Shown here: in pieces, positions 30,308 to 38,990 of the stretch | Layout of the letters: each line of letters opens with the position of its first letter | Numbering within the stretch: the stretch's first letter is position 1 | NCBI GenBank assembly: GCA_021325525.1 | Contig: JAJPHB010000116.1 | Span: 1-64,000 of the forward strand | Length of the DNA stretch: 64,000 nucleotides | DNA from: Alphaproteobacteria bacterium | GTDB lineage: Bacteria; Pseudomonadota; Alphaproteobacteria; ATCC43930; CGMCC-115725 | Direction: 5' to 3' | Translations under genes and position numbers: made by a program | The notes under the pieces: model-generated | What the model was told of the DNA's origin: nothing | The model's input: only the letters and a program-made list of their open reading frames with translations | Database searches by the model: none

Positions 30308-30388
30308 CGGCTACACTCTTAGAACGAAAGCCGGGACGGGTCCAAGGCCGCCCGTCGCGGCGCCGCCCATGGCCATGAGGCAGAGTGC

Positions 30389-31078
30389 ATGAAGTTCTTC
30401 ATCGACACCGCCGACCGCGCCGAGATTGCCGATCTCGTCGCCACCGGCCTCGTCGACGGCGTCACCACCAACCCCTCCCTTGTCGCCAAGAGCGGGCGGA
30501 ATTTTCTCGAGACGGTGAAGGAGATTTGCGCCCTCGTCGCAGGACCGGTGAGTGCCGAGGTGACGGCGACCGATGCGCCGACGATGCTCGAAGAGGGGCG
30601 CCGGCTGGCGGCGATCGCGAGCAACGTCGCCGTCAAGGTGCCGCTGACGCCTGACGGGCTCAAAGTCTGCCGGACCCTTGCCGACGAAGGAACGATGGTC
30701 AACGTGACCTTGTGCTTTTCGGCGGCTCAGGCGCTGCTCGCGGCGAAAGCCGGAGCGCGGTTCGTCTCCCCCTTTGTCGGCCGACTCGACGATGTCGGCG
30801 CCACCGGCATGGAGCTCATCCGCGAGATCGTGGCGATCTACCGCAATTATCCGGCGCTCAAAACCGAAGTTCTGGTGGCCTCGGTGCGCAATCCTCTCCA
30901 TGTTGTCGAGGCGGCGAAACTCGGCGCCGATGTCGCGACGCTGCCGCCGGCGGTGCTTCGCCAGATGTTCGCTCACCCGCTGACCGATAAGGGGCTGGCC
31001 GCCTTCCTCGCCGACTGGGCGAAGACCGGCCAATCGATCCTCGGACCGGGCGGCGCAGTCCGAGCGGCCGCGGAGTAG
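30389..31078 (+). CDS. fsa: fructose-6-phosphate aldolase/transaldolase family
   Basis: A TIM-barrel enzyme of 229 residues. [27 protein letters not shown] and the Schiff-base Lys83 in VAVKVPLT define the short transaldolase (TalC/Fsa) group. Downstream are [19 protein letters not shown] and PFVGRLDD. Members either transfer dihydroxyacetone in the pentose-phosphate pathway or split fructose 6-phosphate; these cannot be told apart by sequence alone. In alphaproteobacteria the gene commonly lies between priA and the DUF484 gene, as here. It ends 5 nt before the DUF484 gene, so the two are probably one transcript. Confidence 0.92.
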   Translation: MKFFIDTADRAEIADLVATGLVDGVTTNPSLVAKSGRNFLETVKEICALVAGPVSAEVTATDAPTMLEEGRRLAAIASNVAVKVPLTPDGLKVCRTLADEGTMVNVTLCFSAAQALLAAKAGARFVSPFVGRLDDVGATGMELIREIVAIYRNYPALKTEVLVASVRNPLHVVEAAKLGADVATLPPAVLRQMFAHPLTDKGLAAFLADWAKTGQSILGPGGAVRAAAE

Positions 31079-31083
31079 CCGCC

Positions 31084-31836
31084 TTGGATCGGAGCAAGGA
31101 CAAGAAATCGGTCGCAGGACCACCGCCGGAGGCGGGCGGCGCGGCGGCTGAGGCGCGCGAGCTCGCGCCCGAAGCGGTCGTCGGCTATCTGCGGCGCCAC
31201 CCCGACTTCCTCAACGAGCACCCCGAGCTCTTGACGGTGCTGACGCCGCCCGCCATGCGGCGCGGCGAAGGCGTCCTCGACATGCAGCAATTCATGCTGC
31301 AACGCCTGCGCGAGGAGCTGGCGCGGGCGCGCACCGCGCATCGCACCCTCATCGCGACAAGCCGCTCCAACCTCGCGAGCCAAAGCCGTGTGCATGCCGC
31401 CGTGCTGGCGATCATCGCCGCGACCAGCTTCGAGCAGCTCATCCAGGTCGTCACCACCGATCTCGCCGTTCTCCTCGATGTCGACGTCGTGACGATCGGC
31501 GTCGAATCGGCTGCGAGCGCCCAGCCGCGGCTGCCGCTACACGGCATTCAGATGCTCCGCCGCGGTACGGTCGACGGCCTGCTCGGGGGCGAGCGCGATG
31601 CGCTGCTGCGCGCCGACATGCCGGGCGAGCCGGCTCTCTTCGGTGGCGGCGCCGGACTCGTTCGTTCGCAGGCGCTGCTCCGCCTCGCGGTCAGCGAGCA
31701 CGCGCCGACAGGGCTGCTCTGCATCGGCGCGCGCAAGCCGGGACGCTTCCACCCGGGCCAAGGCACGGAATTGCTCTGCTTCCTCGCGCATTCACTCGAA
31801 CGCACCATTGCCGCCTGGCTCGACCTCGCCGCGTGA
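31084..31836 (+). CDS. DUF484 family protein
   Basis: A 250-residue protein with the DUF484 pattern. After a charged N-terminus come VVGYLRRHPDFLNEHPELL and MQQFMLQRLREE, then a GAF-like domain from about residue 105 (FEQLIQVVTTDLAVLLDVDVVTIG to FHPGQGTELLCFLA). The family is almost always next to xerC, as here, and in pseudomonads lies between dapF and xerC. Its role is unknown. The start appears to be TTG (31084), 5 nt after the transaldolase stop. No better ATG or GTG keeps the family's N-terminus. Its 3' end overlaps the likely xerC start. Confidence 0.85.
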   Translation: MDRSKDKKSVAGPPPEAGGAAAEARELAPEAVVGYLRRHPDFLNEHPELLTVLTPPAMRRGEGVLDMQQFMLQRLREELARARTAHRTLIATSRSNLASQSRVHAAVLAIIAATSFEQLIQVVTTDLAVLLDVDVVTIGVESAASAQPRLPLHGIQMLRRGTVDGLLGGERDALLRADMPGEPALFGGGAGLVRSQALLRLAVSEHAPTGLLCIGARKPGRFHPGQGTELLCFLAHSLERTIAAWLDLAA

Positions 31837-32815
31837 GGCTCGGCCGGGCTGGCTGACCGCTCCCGCGCCAGTCCCGCCGGAGCACTACAGCGCGGCGCCA
31901 GCCTGCCGCAAGGCGGCTGCGGCCTGGCTGGACTGGCTCGGAACGGAGCGGCGATGCTCGCCGCATACCCTCGCCGCTTACAGCGGCGATCTGGCCCGCT
32001 TCTTCGATTTCCTCACGCGCCATCTCGGCGGCGTGCCGGATGTTGCCGAGCTAGCGGCGCTGCGCCTCGCCGATTTCCGCGCCTATCTCGCTCAGCGCGC
32101 CGGGGAAGGCAGCGCCGGCAGTTCCTCGGCAAGGGCCCTGTCGGTGCTGCGGAGCTTCTTCCGCTTCCTCGACCGCCGCGGCCTCGCGCAGAACGCCGCC
32201 CTCGCCTCGGTCCGGTCGCCAAAACGGCCGGCAAGCCTGCCGAAGGCGCTCAGCGCCGAGGAAGCCGGGGAGGTGCTGGGCGGCGCTGAGGGGGCCGATG
32301 AAGCGCCGTGGCTCGGCCAGCGCGATCTCGCGATCTTCACCCTTCTCTACGGCTGCGGCCTGCGCCTTGCCGAAGCGCTCAGCCTGGCGCGGCGCGAGGC
32401 CCCGCTCGCGGCGGGAATGATGCGGATCGTCGGCAAGGGCAACAAGGAGCGCGTCGTCCCTGTCCTGCCGGCCGTCGCCGATGCGGTCGCCGCCTATGTC
32501 GCCGCCTGTCCCTATCCGCTGCCGGCCGACGGGCCGCTTTTCCGCGGCGCGCGCGGCGGTCCGCTCAATCCGCGCCTCGTCCAGCGCCGGATGGCCGAAA
32601 TCCGGCGCCTGCTTCGGCTGCCCGAAACGGCGACACCGCATGCGCTGCGGCACAGCTTCGCCACGCACCTCCTCGCCGCCGGCGGCGATCTGCGGAGCAT
32701 CCAGGAGCTGCTCGGCCACGCGAGCCTCTCGACGACGCAGCGCTACACCGCGATCGAGACGGCGCATCTTCTCGCCGTCTACGACAAGGCGCATCCGCGA
32801 GCGAAGGGCGGATAG
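31808..32815 (+). CDS. xerC: tyrosine recombinase XerC
   Basis: A site-specific recombinase of about 335 residues that resolves chromosome dimers with XerD at dif. The N-terminal SAM-like core-binding domain is seen as CSPHTLAAYSGDLARFFDFL. The catalytic domain shows Arg in GCGLRLAEAL, HALRHSFATHLLAAGGDLRS, LGHASLSTTQRY with the second His and the nucleophile Tyr. The start is uncertain: no ATG or GTG lies close to the conserved N-terminus. TTG 31808, overlapping the DUF484 gene by 29 nt, is my choice. An ATG at 31598 would add an implausible extension. DUF484-xerC adjacency supports the XerC name. Confidence 0.9.
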   Translation: MPPGSTSPREARPGWLTAPAPVPPEHYSAAPACRKAAAAWLDWLGTERRCSPHTLAAYSGDLARFFDFLTRHLGGVPDVAELAALRLADFRAYLAQRAGEGSAGSSSARALSVLRSFFRFLDRRGLAQNAALASVRSPKRPASLPKALSAEEAGEVLGGAEGADEAPWLGQRDLAIFTLLYGCGLRLAEALSLARREAPLAAGMMRIVGKGNKERVVPVLPAVADAVAAYVAACPYPLPADGPLFRGARGGPLNPRLVQRRMAEIRRLLRLPETATPHALRHSFATHLLAAGGDLRSIQELLGHASLSTTQRYTAIETAHLLAVYDKAHPRAKGG

Positions 32816-32913
32816 CGGTCGGATGCCGCCGGGCGCTCAACCGGCGCTCCCTACCTGGCACTTCGCACGATCCCGGCCGTTCGGGTGGCAATCGCACTGG
32901 CAGGAGATCCAGA

Positions 32914-33324
32914 ATGAGAGCCACCCGATACCTGATTGCGGCCGCGTTGAGCGCCCTGCTTGCCGCCCCGGTCCTGGCACAAACGCAATCGCCTTCGAGC
33001 TCGACGACCAGCCGGCCTTCGGCGACCATGCCGAACAGCCCGAGCAAATCGGGCAGCTCGCCCGCCGCGCAGCAAGGCGGCCTCGTCGACATCAACTCGG
33101 CCTCGGCCGAGGAACTCGACAAGCTGCCGGGCATCGGCAAGGCGCGCGCCCAAGCGATCATCGCCAATCGGCCGTACCGGTCGAAGGACGAGCTGGCGCA
33201 GCGGAAGATCGTGCCGGAGAAGGTCTACGACCAGATCAAGAACAAGATCGTCGCACGCCAGGGGACGGCAAAGGGCTCTTCGGGCTCGAGCGGCGGATCT
33301 TCGGGCACGACCCAGACGCAGTGA
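32914..33324 (+). CDS. secreted helix-hairpin-helix (ComEA-like) protein
   Basis: A protein of 136 residues. A signal peptide (about 1-22, ending AAPVLAQ) is followed by a Ser/Thr/Pro-rich linker. A helix-hairpin-helix domain spans about 57-115, with VDINSASAEELDKLPGIG and KARAQAIIANRPY. A Ser/Gly tail follows. The domain binds DNA in ComEA proteins, which take up DNA in the periplasm, and short secreted relatives are common in alphaproteobacteria with no proven role. The ATG 32914 has CAGGAGATCC upstream. It is 98 nt after xerC. Confidence 0.8.
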   Translation: MRATRYLIAAALSALLAAPVLAQTQSPSSSTTSRPSATMPNSPSKSGSSPAAQQGGLVDINSASAEELDKLPGIGKARAQAIIANRPYRSKDELAQRKIVPEKVYDQIKNKIVARQGTAKGSSGSSGGSSGTTQTQ

Positions 33325-33367
33325 GGGCGGGCCGGACGGGAACCACTCTTTCGACAGGAGCGCAGCG

Positions 33368-33589
33368 ATGCCCATGAATGAACTCGTTCAGCGCGTTGCC
33401 GACAGCGCCGGCATCTCAGAAGACACGGCCGTCAAGGCCGTCGACGCCATCATCGCCTATGTGAAGGAGCACGCGCCGCCGCCGGTTGCAGCGCAGCTCG
33501 AGACGTATCTTACGGGCGACACCGCCGCCGCGGTGGGCGCCGCAAAGAGTGCGCTCGGCGGCATGTTCGGCAAGCGCGAAAGCGAATAG
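33368..33589 (+). CDS. small helical protein of unknown function
   Basis: A 73-residue predicted soluble protein. ELVQRVADSAGISEDTAVKAVDAIIAYVKEH reads as two amphipathic helices, followed by a short segment ending GGMFGKRESE. It resembles small bacterial domains such as DUF2267-like proteins, but I cannot name the family with certainty. GACAGGAGCG lies 6-7 nt upstream of the ATG, a good ribosome-binding site, and codon use matches neighbours, so it is likely translated. It follows the helix-hairpin-helix gene by 43 nt and may share its transcript. Confidence 0.65.
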   Translation: MPMNELVQRVADSAGISEDTAVKAVDAIIAYVKEHAPPPVAAQLETYLTGDTAAAVGAAKSALGGMFGKRESE

Positions 33590-33622
33590 GAAGAGCGAAT
33601 AAAGGCCCGCGGCCGCGGCGGG

Positions 33623-35440
33623 TCAGCTTACCGCCGCGTGCTGCAGCCGCTCCTTCGCCGGCCCCTTCGCCAGCACCAGGTTCTGGGCGCTGTTGATGAG
33701 AGCGATGTGCGAGAAGGCCTGCGGGAAATTCCCGAGCTGGCGGCGCGCGCGCGGATCATATTCCTCGGCGAGGAGGCCGACATCGTTGCGCAGCGAGAGC
33801 AGGCGCTCGAAAATCGGCCGCGCCTCGTCTTCACGCCCCATCAAGGTCAGATTGTCGACGAGCCAGAAGGTACAGGCGAGAAAGGCGCCCTCGCCCGGCG
33901 GCAGGCCATCGACGCCGGTATGCGTTGCATAGCGCATGACGAGGCCATCGACGACGAGCTCGCGCTGGATCGCCTCGACCGTGCCGCGCATCCGCGGATC
34001 GGAAACCGGCAAGAATCCCACGAGCGGCAGCATAAGAAGCGCGGCATCGACCTCCTTGGCGCCGTAATATTGGACAAAGCTGTTCTTGTCGGCATCAAAG
34101 CCGTGGCGGCAGACATCGGCATGGATGCGTCGGCGCAAGTCGCGCCAGCGCTCTACCGGCCCCTTGAAGCCGTAGGTATCGACGGCGGCGATCGAGCGGT
34201 CGAGACCGACCCAGGCCATCACCTTCGAATGGGTGAAGTGGCGGCGCGGGCCGCGGATCTCCCAGATGCCCTCGTCGGGCTTGTCCCACGCCCCTTCGAG
34301 GAAGTCGAGGAGCTGTTCCTGGACGCGCCACGCCTCGCTGTCGGGCTCGATCTTGTTCTTCCGCGCCACCTGCAGCGCATCCATCAGCTCGCCATAGACG
34401 TCGAGCTGGAACTGTGCATGGGCGGCGTTGCCGATGCGCACCGGCTTGCTTCCGGCAAAGCCCGAGAGCCAGGGCAGCTCGTATTCCTCGAGTCGCCGCT
34501 CGCCGGCAAGGCCGTACATGATCTGCAGCTCCGACGGCTTGCCGGCAGCGGCGCGCAGCAGCCATTCGCGCCACGCCCTCGCCTCCTCGGTATAGCCGCA
34601 GCTCAGCATCGCCAGCAGCGTCAGCGTCGCATCGCGAATCCAGCAGAAGCGGTAATCCCAATTGCGGGGTCCGCCGAGGCATTCCGGCAGCGAGGCGGTC
34701 GGCGCCGCGACGATGCCGCCGGTCGGGTGATAGGTCAGCGCCTTCAGCGTAATGACCGACCGGAGCACCGCCTCGCGCCATTCGCCGTCATAGGCGCAGC
34801 GGCTCGACCAGGCGCGCCAGTAGTCCTCGGTCTGTCGCAGCAGCGAACCGGCATCCCGCGAGGCCGTCTCGGGTTTGTGCGAGGGGCGCCATTTCATCAC
34901 GAACGGGATTTCCTGGCCCTCCAGCACGGTAAAGTGGGCCACCGTGGTGAAGTCTTCGCCGCGCATCGCCACCGGCGTTTCGATCGAGACCGCGTCGGGC
35001 CCGGCGACGGCATGGAGTCCGTAGCCGCGCGAGCGGACCCAGGGAATAATGCGGCCGTAATCGAAGCGCAGGGCCAGCGACATCCGCATCGGCACCGCCC
35101 CCGAAACGCCGCAGACGAGACGGACAAGCTCGACGCTGTCGCTCGTGCTCGGGCACGGCATGAAATCGACGAGGCGCGCGACGCCCGCCGGCGTCTCGAA
35201 ATCGGTTTCGAGAACGAGCGTGCCCGCGCGGTAACGCCGGCGAACGGCTCGGACCTCGCCGGCGGGAGCGATCAGCCAGCGGCCGTTCTCGGCGGTTCCG
35301 AGGAGTTTCGCGAAGCAGGCCGGCGCATCGAAGCGGGGCAGGCACAGCCAATCGATCGAGCCGTCGCGCCCGATCAGCGCCGCGGTGTGGGTGTCGCCGA
35401 TGAGAGCGTAATCCTCGATGCGGGGCGCCGTCGCGTTCAT
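33623..35440 (-). CDS. glycoside hydrolase family 15 protein (glucoamylase/trehalase-like)
   Basis: A protein of 605 residues. The N-terminal beta-sandwich starts IEDYALIGDTHTAALIGRDGSIDWLCLPRFD. The (alpha/alpha)6 barrel begins near residue 240 with ASLPECLGGPRNWDYRFCWIRDATL, a signature of the bacterial GH15 group that includes mycobacterial trehalases and glucoamylases. Catalytic glutamates are expected in the WEIRG and GLLAEEYDP segments. No signal peptide is seen, so it acts in the cytosol, probably on trehalose, maltodextrin or glycogen-derived sugars. ATG 35440 starts at the conserved N-terminus. It is a lone gene; no trehalose synthesis genes are adjacent. An antisense frame of nearly equal length was ignored. 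Confidence 0.88.
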   Translation of the reverse strand: MNATAPRIEDYALIGDTHTAALIGRDGSIDWLCLPRFDAPACFAKLLGTAENGRWLIAPAGEVRAVRRRYRAGTLVLETDFETPAGVARLVDFMPCPSTSDSVELVRLVCGVSGAVPMRMSLALRFDYGRIIPWVRSRGYGLHAVAGPDAVSIETPVAMRGEDFTTVAHFTVLEGQEIPFVMKWRPSHKPETASRDAGSLLRQTEDYWRAWSSRCAYDGEWREAVLRSVITLKALTYHPTGGIVAAPTASLPECLGGPRNWDYRFCWIRDATLTLLAMLSCGYTEEARAWREWLLRAAAGKPSELQIMYGLAGERRLEEYELPWLSGFAGSKPVRIGNAAHAQFQLDVYGELMDALQVARKNKIEPDSEAWRVQEQLLDFLEGAWDKPDEGIWEIRGPRRHFTHSKVMAWVGLDRSIAAVDTYGFKGPVERWRDLRRRIHADVCRHGFDADKNSFVQYYGAKEVDAALLMLPLVGFLPVSDPRMRGTVEAIQRELVVDGLVMRYATHTGVDGLPPGEGAFLACTFWLVDNLTLMGREDEARPIFERLLSLRNDVGLLAEEYDPRARRQLGNFPQAFSHIALINSAQNLVLAKGPAKERLQHAAVS

Positions 35441-35508
35441 GGCGATGACAACGCCGCCGGGCGCGCAAGAGTTTCGGCCCGCGACCCGGCATCGCGCCCG
35501 GAGGCGCC

Positions 35509-36147
35509 CTACTCCGCGTCGGGCTGCGCCTCCGGCCGCGCCTTCTCGAAGGCCGGCAGCTTCATGCAATTGTCGAAGATGCGGCGCAGCGTCGGGTAGG
35601 GCGTCATGTCGAGCTCGTAGCGCCGCGCATTGAAGCATTGCGGCACGAGGCAGATATCGGCGAGCCCCGGCGCATCGCCATGGCAGAAGGCGCCGGTCTG
35701 CTCGTCCCGCGACAGCAGCGCTTCGAGGCTCTCAAAGCCCTTGGCGATCCAGTGATTGTACCAGATGCCGACGGTCTTGGCGTCATGACCCAGAGGGTCG
35801 GCCAGATAGCGCAGGATGCGCAAATTGTTGATGGGGTGGATATCGCAGCCGATGATCTGGGCGAGGCCGCGCACGCGCGCCCGGTCGGCGGGGTGGCCGG
35901 GCAGGAAGGGCGGCTCGGGATGGGTCTCGTCGAGGTATTCGATGATCGCCATCGACTGAATGAAGACCTGTCCGTCGTCTTCGAGCGCCGGCACCAGGCC
36001 TTGCGGATTGAGCGCGCGGTAGGCGGGCGCGTCCTGATCGTTGCGGCGCAAATGGATCGAGGCCTGCTCGTAGGAAATACCCTTCAGATTGAGGGCGATG
36101 CGGACGCGGAAGGCGGCCGAGGAACGGAAAAAACCATAAAGCTTCAT
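35509..36147 (-). CDS. maiA: maleylacetoacetate isomerase (zeta-class glutathione transferase)
   Basis: A 212-residue GST-fold protein. The active-site motif of zeta GSTs appears as SSAAFRVRIALNLKG, with Ser9, Ser10 and Arg14; Cys is replaced by Ala in the usual Ser-Ser-Cys. NPQGLVPAL and QSMAIIEYLDET bind glutathione. It isomerises maleylacetoacetate to fumarylacetoacetate, the fourth step of tyrosine breakdown. It lies near hpd, hmgA and the fumarylacetoacetate hydrolase gene on the same strand, with only a HIT gene in between on the other strand, so the pathway is complete in the window. Loss of the usual Cys is not expected to abolish activity, since Ser is the main catalytic residue. Confidence 0.88.
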   Translation of the reverse strand: MKLYGFFRSSAAFRVRIALNLKGISYEQASIHLRRNDQDAPAYRALNPQGLVPALEDDGQVFIQSMAIIEYLDETHPEPPFLPGHPADRARVRGLAQIIGCDIHPINNLRILRYLADPLGHDAKTVGIWYNHWIAKGFESLEALLSRDEQTGAFCHGDAPGLADICLVPQCFNARRYELDMTPYPTLRRIFDNCMKLPAFEKARPEAQPDAE

Positions 36148-36247
36148 GAAATCCTCCCGGAGCCTGCAGCTTAGGCCGGCGGCGGCAGGGCCTCAACTCT
36201 CGGCGCGCGGCTGCTATGATGGGCCCGTCCCGAGAGCGGAGAGCGCC

Positions 36248-36682
36248 ATGCCAGCATCCGATCCGAATTGCGTCTTCTGCCGCATCCTCGCCGGCGTCAT
36301 TCCCTGTTTCAAGATCGGCGAAGATGAGCGCACGGTCGCGTTTCTCGATATCAACCCGGTCAATCCGGGCCACGCCCTGGTCGTCACCAAGGCGCATGCG
36401 CCGACCCTCATGGCGGCCGGCGATGGCGATCTTGTCGCCGTGCTCCCCATGGCGCGGCGCGTCGCTGACGCGGTCGCGCAGGAGCTGCGGCCCGACGGCA
36501 TCAACCTCCTCCAGGCAAATGGGCCGGGAGCGGCGCAATCGGTTCCGCACTTCCATCTCCACGTCATTCCGCGGCGCCTCGACGACGGGCTCGTCATGAA
36601 TTGGGAGCTGCGGCCTGGAGACAAGGCCGAGCTCGCCGCGCTCGCCGAGCGCCTCCGGAATGCGATGGCGCGGATTCCATGA
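36248..36682 (+). CDS. HIT family protein
   Basis: A 144-residue histidine-triad hydrolase. The triad HFHLH spans residues 101-105, with His103 as nucleophile position, and Cys8 and Cys11 with downstream His residues could bind zinc. ILAGVIPCFKI and PGHALVVTKAH are typical of HinT-like proteins that hydrolyse nucleoside phosphoramidates or acyl-adenylates. GAGCGGAGAGCGCC lies ahead of ATG 36248. It is on the opposite strand to, and inserted within, the tyrosine-catabolism genes, with no known role in that pathway. Confidence 0.9.
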   Translation: MPASDPNCVFCRILAGVIPCFKIGEDERTVAFLDINPVNPGHALVVTKAHAPTLMAAGDGDLVAVLPMARRVADAVAQELRPDGINLLQANGPGAAQSVPHFHLHVIPRRLDDGLVMNWELRPGDKAELAALAERLRNAMARIP

Positions 36683-36703
36683 GGGAGCGCGCGCCCCGAA
36701 CGC

Positions 36704-37690
36704 TCACGCCTCATAGTGCGCCACCTTCTGATCGATGGCGCCGAAGATCGACCGCCCCGAGGCGTCGAGCATCTCGATGCGGACGCGGTCGCCGAAGCGG
36801 AGGAACGGCGTCTCCGCCTTGCCCCGCTCGATCGTCTCGATCATGCGCCGCTCGGCGAGGCAGGACGAGCCGGCGGCGGGATCGCGGTTGGAGACCGTGC
36901 CGGAGCCGATGATCGTGCCGGCCTCGAGCGCACGAGTCCGCGCCGCATGGGCGATCAGGGTCGGGAAATCGAAATTCATGTCCCGCCCCGCGTCGGGACG
37001 CCCGAGCAGCACGCCGTTCACCCGGCTCTCGAGCGGCAAGTGGATGGTGCGGCCGTCCCAGGCCGGGCCCAGCTCGTCGGGCGTCGCCGCAACTGGCGAG
37101 AAGGCGGTTGCCGGCTTCGATTGGAAGAAGCCGAACCCCTTCGCCAGCTCGCCGGGAATGAGGTTCCGCAGGCTCACATCATTGACCAGCATGAGGAGGC
37201 GGATATGGGCGCCGGCCGAAGCCGCTTCCGTTCCCATCGGCACGTCGCCGGTGACGACGGCGATCTCCGCTTCGAGGTCGATGCCCCACCCCTCGTCGGC
37301 GACGAGAATGTCATCGCAGGGGCCGATGAAGCTGTCCGAGCCGCCCTGATACATCAAGGGATCGCTGTAGAGGCTCTGCGGCATCTCCGCCTTCCGCGCC
37401 TTGCGGACGAGCTCGGCGTGATGGAGGTAGGCAGAGCCGTCGGCCCATTGATAGGCGCGCGGCAGCGGCGCCGCCGCTTCTCGCGGATCGAAGGCGAAGC
37501 TGCCCGGCTCGCTCCCCGCGTTCAGCCGCTCCGAGACTGCGGCGAGCGCCTCGGCGCAGCGCTCCCAATCGTCGAGCGCCGCCTGCAGCGTCGCCGCGAT
37601 TCGGGGAACGGCAACCGCGCGCGAGAGATCGCGGCCGACGACGACGAGCGTGCCGTCCCGGCCGCCCGCCTTGAGCGAGGCGAGCTTCAT
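36704..37690 (-). CDS. fumarylacetoacetate hydrolase family protein
   Basis: A 328-residue FAH-family enzyme. Metal ligands are seen in GWGIDLEAEIAVVTGDVP, preceded by SFIGPCDDILV, and the ALEAGTIIGSGTVSN segment is characteristic. The conserved part resembles bacterial fumarylacetoacetases more than the mammalian form. It should cleave fumarylacetoacetate to fumarate and acetoacetate, ending the homogentisate pathway. Its ATG overlaps the hmgA stop by 4 nt (37687-37690), so expression is coupled to hmgA. FahA would be the appropriate name if activity is confirmed; other FAH-family hydrolases exist, so I leave the symbol empty. Confidence 0.88.
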   Translation of the reverse strand: MKLASLKAGGRDGTLVVVGRDLSRAVAVPRIAATLQAALDDWERCAEALAAVSERLNAGSEPGSFAFDPREAAAPLPRAYQWADGSAYLHHAELVRKARKAEMPQSLYSDPLMYQGGSDSFIGPCDDILVADEGWGIDLEAEIAVVTGDVPMGTEAASAGAHIRLLMLVNDVSLRNLIPGELAKGFGFFQSKPATAFSPVAATPDELGPAWDGRTIHLPLESRVNGVLLGRPDAGRDMNFDFPTLIAHAARTRALEAGTIIGSGTVSNRDPAAGSSCLAERRMIETIERGKAETPFLRFGDRVRIEMLDASGRSIFGAIDQKVAHYEA

Positions 37691-38826
37691 CGCGCCGCCT
37701 CCGGCGCGCGCCAGCTATCGGCATAGCCGGCGAACTCGACGCCTTCGGGCAGATGCGCGACGTCGAGCGCATCGCGCGCGTCGATCATGACCGCAACCTC
37801 GTCGGTCTCGCTCTTCCTCGGGCGGAGCATGCCCTGTAGCGCCTTGGGGTGCGGGCCGTGCGTGAAGCCGCCGGGGTGCAAGGTCACCATGCCGGGATGG
37901 ATGTTGTCGCGCGAGAAGAAGTCGCCGCGGTGGTAGAAGATGACCTCGTCGAAATCGTCATTGTTGTGGAAGAACGGCACTTTGAGCGCGCCGGGGTCGC
38001 TCTCGAAAGGGCGCGGCACGAAGGTGCAGACGACGAAGCGGCCGGCAAGAAAGGTGGTATGCGCCGAGGGCGGCAGGTGATAGCGATGGCTCATCACCGG
38101 CCGGATGTCGCGCCAATTGATGCGGACCGGCGCGAGATCGCCCTTCCAGCCGACGGCATCGAGCGGGTTGAAGGGATAGGTCACCGTCGAGATATCGTTC
38201 CGCCGCTTGACATGGACCTGCCATTCGCCGTCGCGCCGCCGCTGCGCGGCGAAAGCGTCGTCGAGGGCGGGCAGGTCGAGCTTCGCCGGATCGAAGATGG
38301 CATGGGCGCCGAGAAGACCCTTCTCGGGCAGGCGGTAGCTGTCGTTCGTCGCCTCGATGAGGAGCGCCGTCACCGGCCCGCGGCATTCGATGCGCCACAT
38401 GGTGCCGCGCGGCAGGACGATATAGTCGCCGTCGCGGAAGGCGAGATGGCCGAAATCGCAGAAGAGATCGCCGGTGCCCTCATGGACGAAGAGAAGCTCG
38501 TCGCCATCGCCGTTGCGCACGAGATGATCCATCTTCCCCTCGGTGCGCCAGTGGCGGAAGCGCAGATGCGCATTGGAGAGCACCGCATCCGCCTCCCAGG
38601 GCGAGGCCGCGACGGCATTGATTCGCGTCAGATCGAAGGCGCGCGGGCGGAGCGGCCCATCCCAGCCCGTCCAGCCCGTCGGCGGATGCGTGTGGTAGAA
38701 CTGGGTCGACGGGCCGAAGAAGCCTTCCTTTCCCATCTCGCGCTCATAGGTGCCGGGCGGAAGATCGGCATGCGCCTGGCGCGAGGCCAGGCCTTCGACA
38801 TGCGGGAAGCTGATCCATCTCTTCAT
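37687..38826 (-). CDS. hmgA: homogentisate 1,2-dioxygenase
   Basis: A 379-residue cupin-type dioxygenase. The N-terminal half has the cupin repeat around ELLFVHEGTGDLFCDFG. In the C-terminal half FFHNNDDFDEVIFYHRG and GFTHGPHP hold the His-Glu-His iron ligands. It opens the ring of homogentisate to maleylacetoacetate. It is shorter than the 430-residue animal enzyme, as in a known bacterial group. The start ATG 38826 begins MKRWISFPHV; the upstream frame is the GC-rich repeat region. It is preceded by hpd (164-nt gap with a hairpin) and overlaps the FAH gene. Confidence 0.9.
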   Translation of the reverse strand: MKRWISFPHVEGLASRQAHADLPPGTYEREMGKEGFFGPSTQFYHTHPPTGWTGWDGPLRPRAFDLTRINAVAASPWEADAVLSNAHLRFRHWRTEGKMDHLVRNGDGDELLFVHEGTGDLFCDFGHLAFRDGDYIVLPRGTMWRIECRGPVTALLIEATNDSYRLPEKGLLGAHAIFDPAKLDLPALDDAFAAQRRRDGEWQVHVKRRNDISTVTYPFNPLDAVGWKGDLAPVRINWRDIRPVMSHRYHLPPSAHTTFLAGRFVVCTFVPRPFESDPGALKVPFFHNNDDFDEVIFYHRGDFFSRDNIHPGMVTLHPGGFTHGPHPKALQGMLRPRKSETDEVAVMIDARDALDVAHLPEGVEFAGYADSWRAPEAAR

Positions 38827-38907
38827 CGTGTCTCTCCTCGCGCCGTATCCGGCCACAGGGGGAAAGGCCGTCATTTGCGAGCCGCAGGGCGGCGCAATCG
38901 AGCGCCC

Positions 38908-38952
38908 CACCCCGCCCTCCCCCGCTTGCACGGGAGGGTTTGGGACGGGGTG
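38908..38952. repeat. imperfect hairpin between hpd and hmgA
   Basis: An interrupted stem. The outer arms CACCCCG/CGGGGTG (38908-38914 with 38946-38952) and inner arms CCCTCCC/GGGAGGG (38915-38921 with 38932-38938) are separated by a 7-nt bulge. Composition resembles the atpD-atpC element, so both may belong to one class of GC-rich intergenic repeats. It lies inside a probable operon, so it may influence mRNA processing rather than end transcription, as no T-run follows. Confidence 0.5.
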
Positions 38953-38990
38953 CTTCGCTAGGCTGGCAATGACGGCTCCGGATCGCCCAC

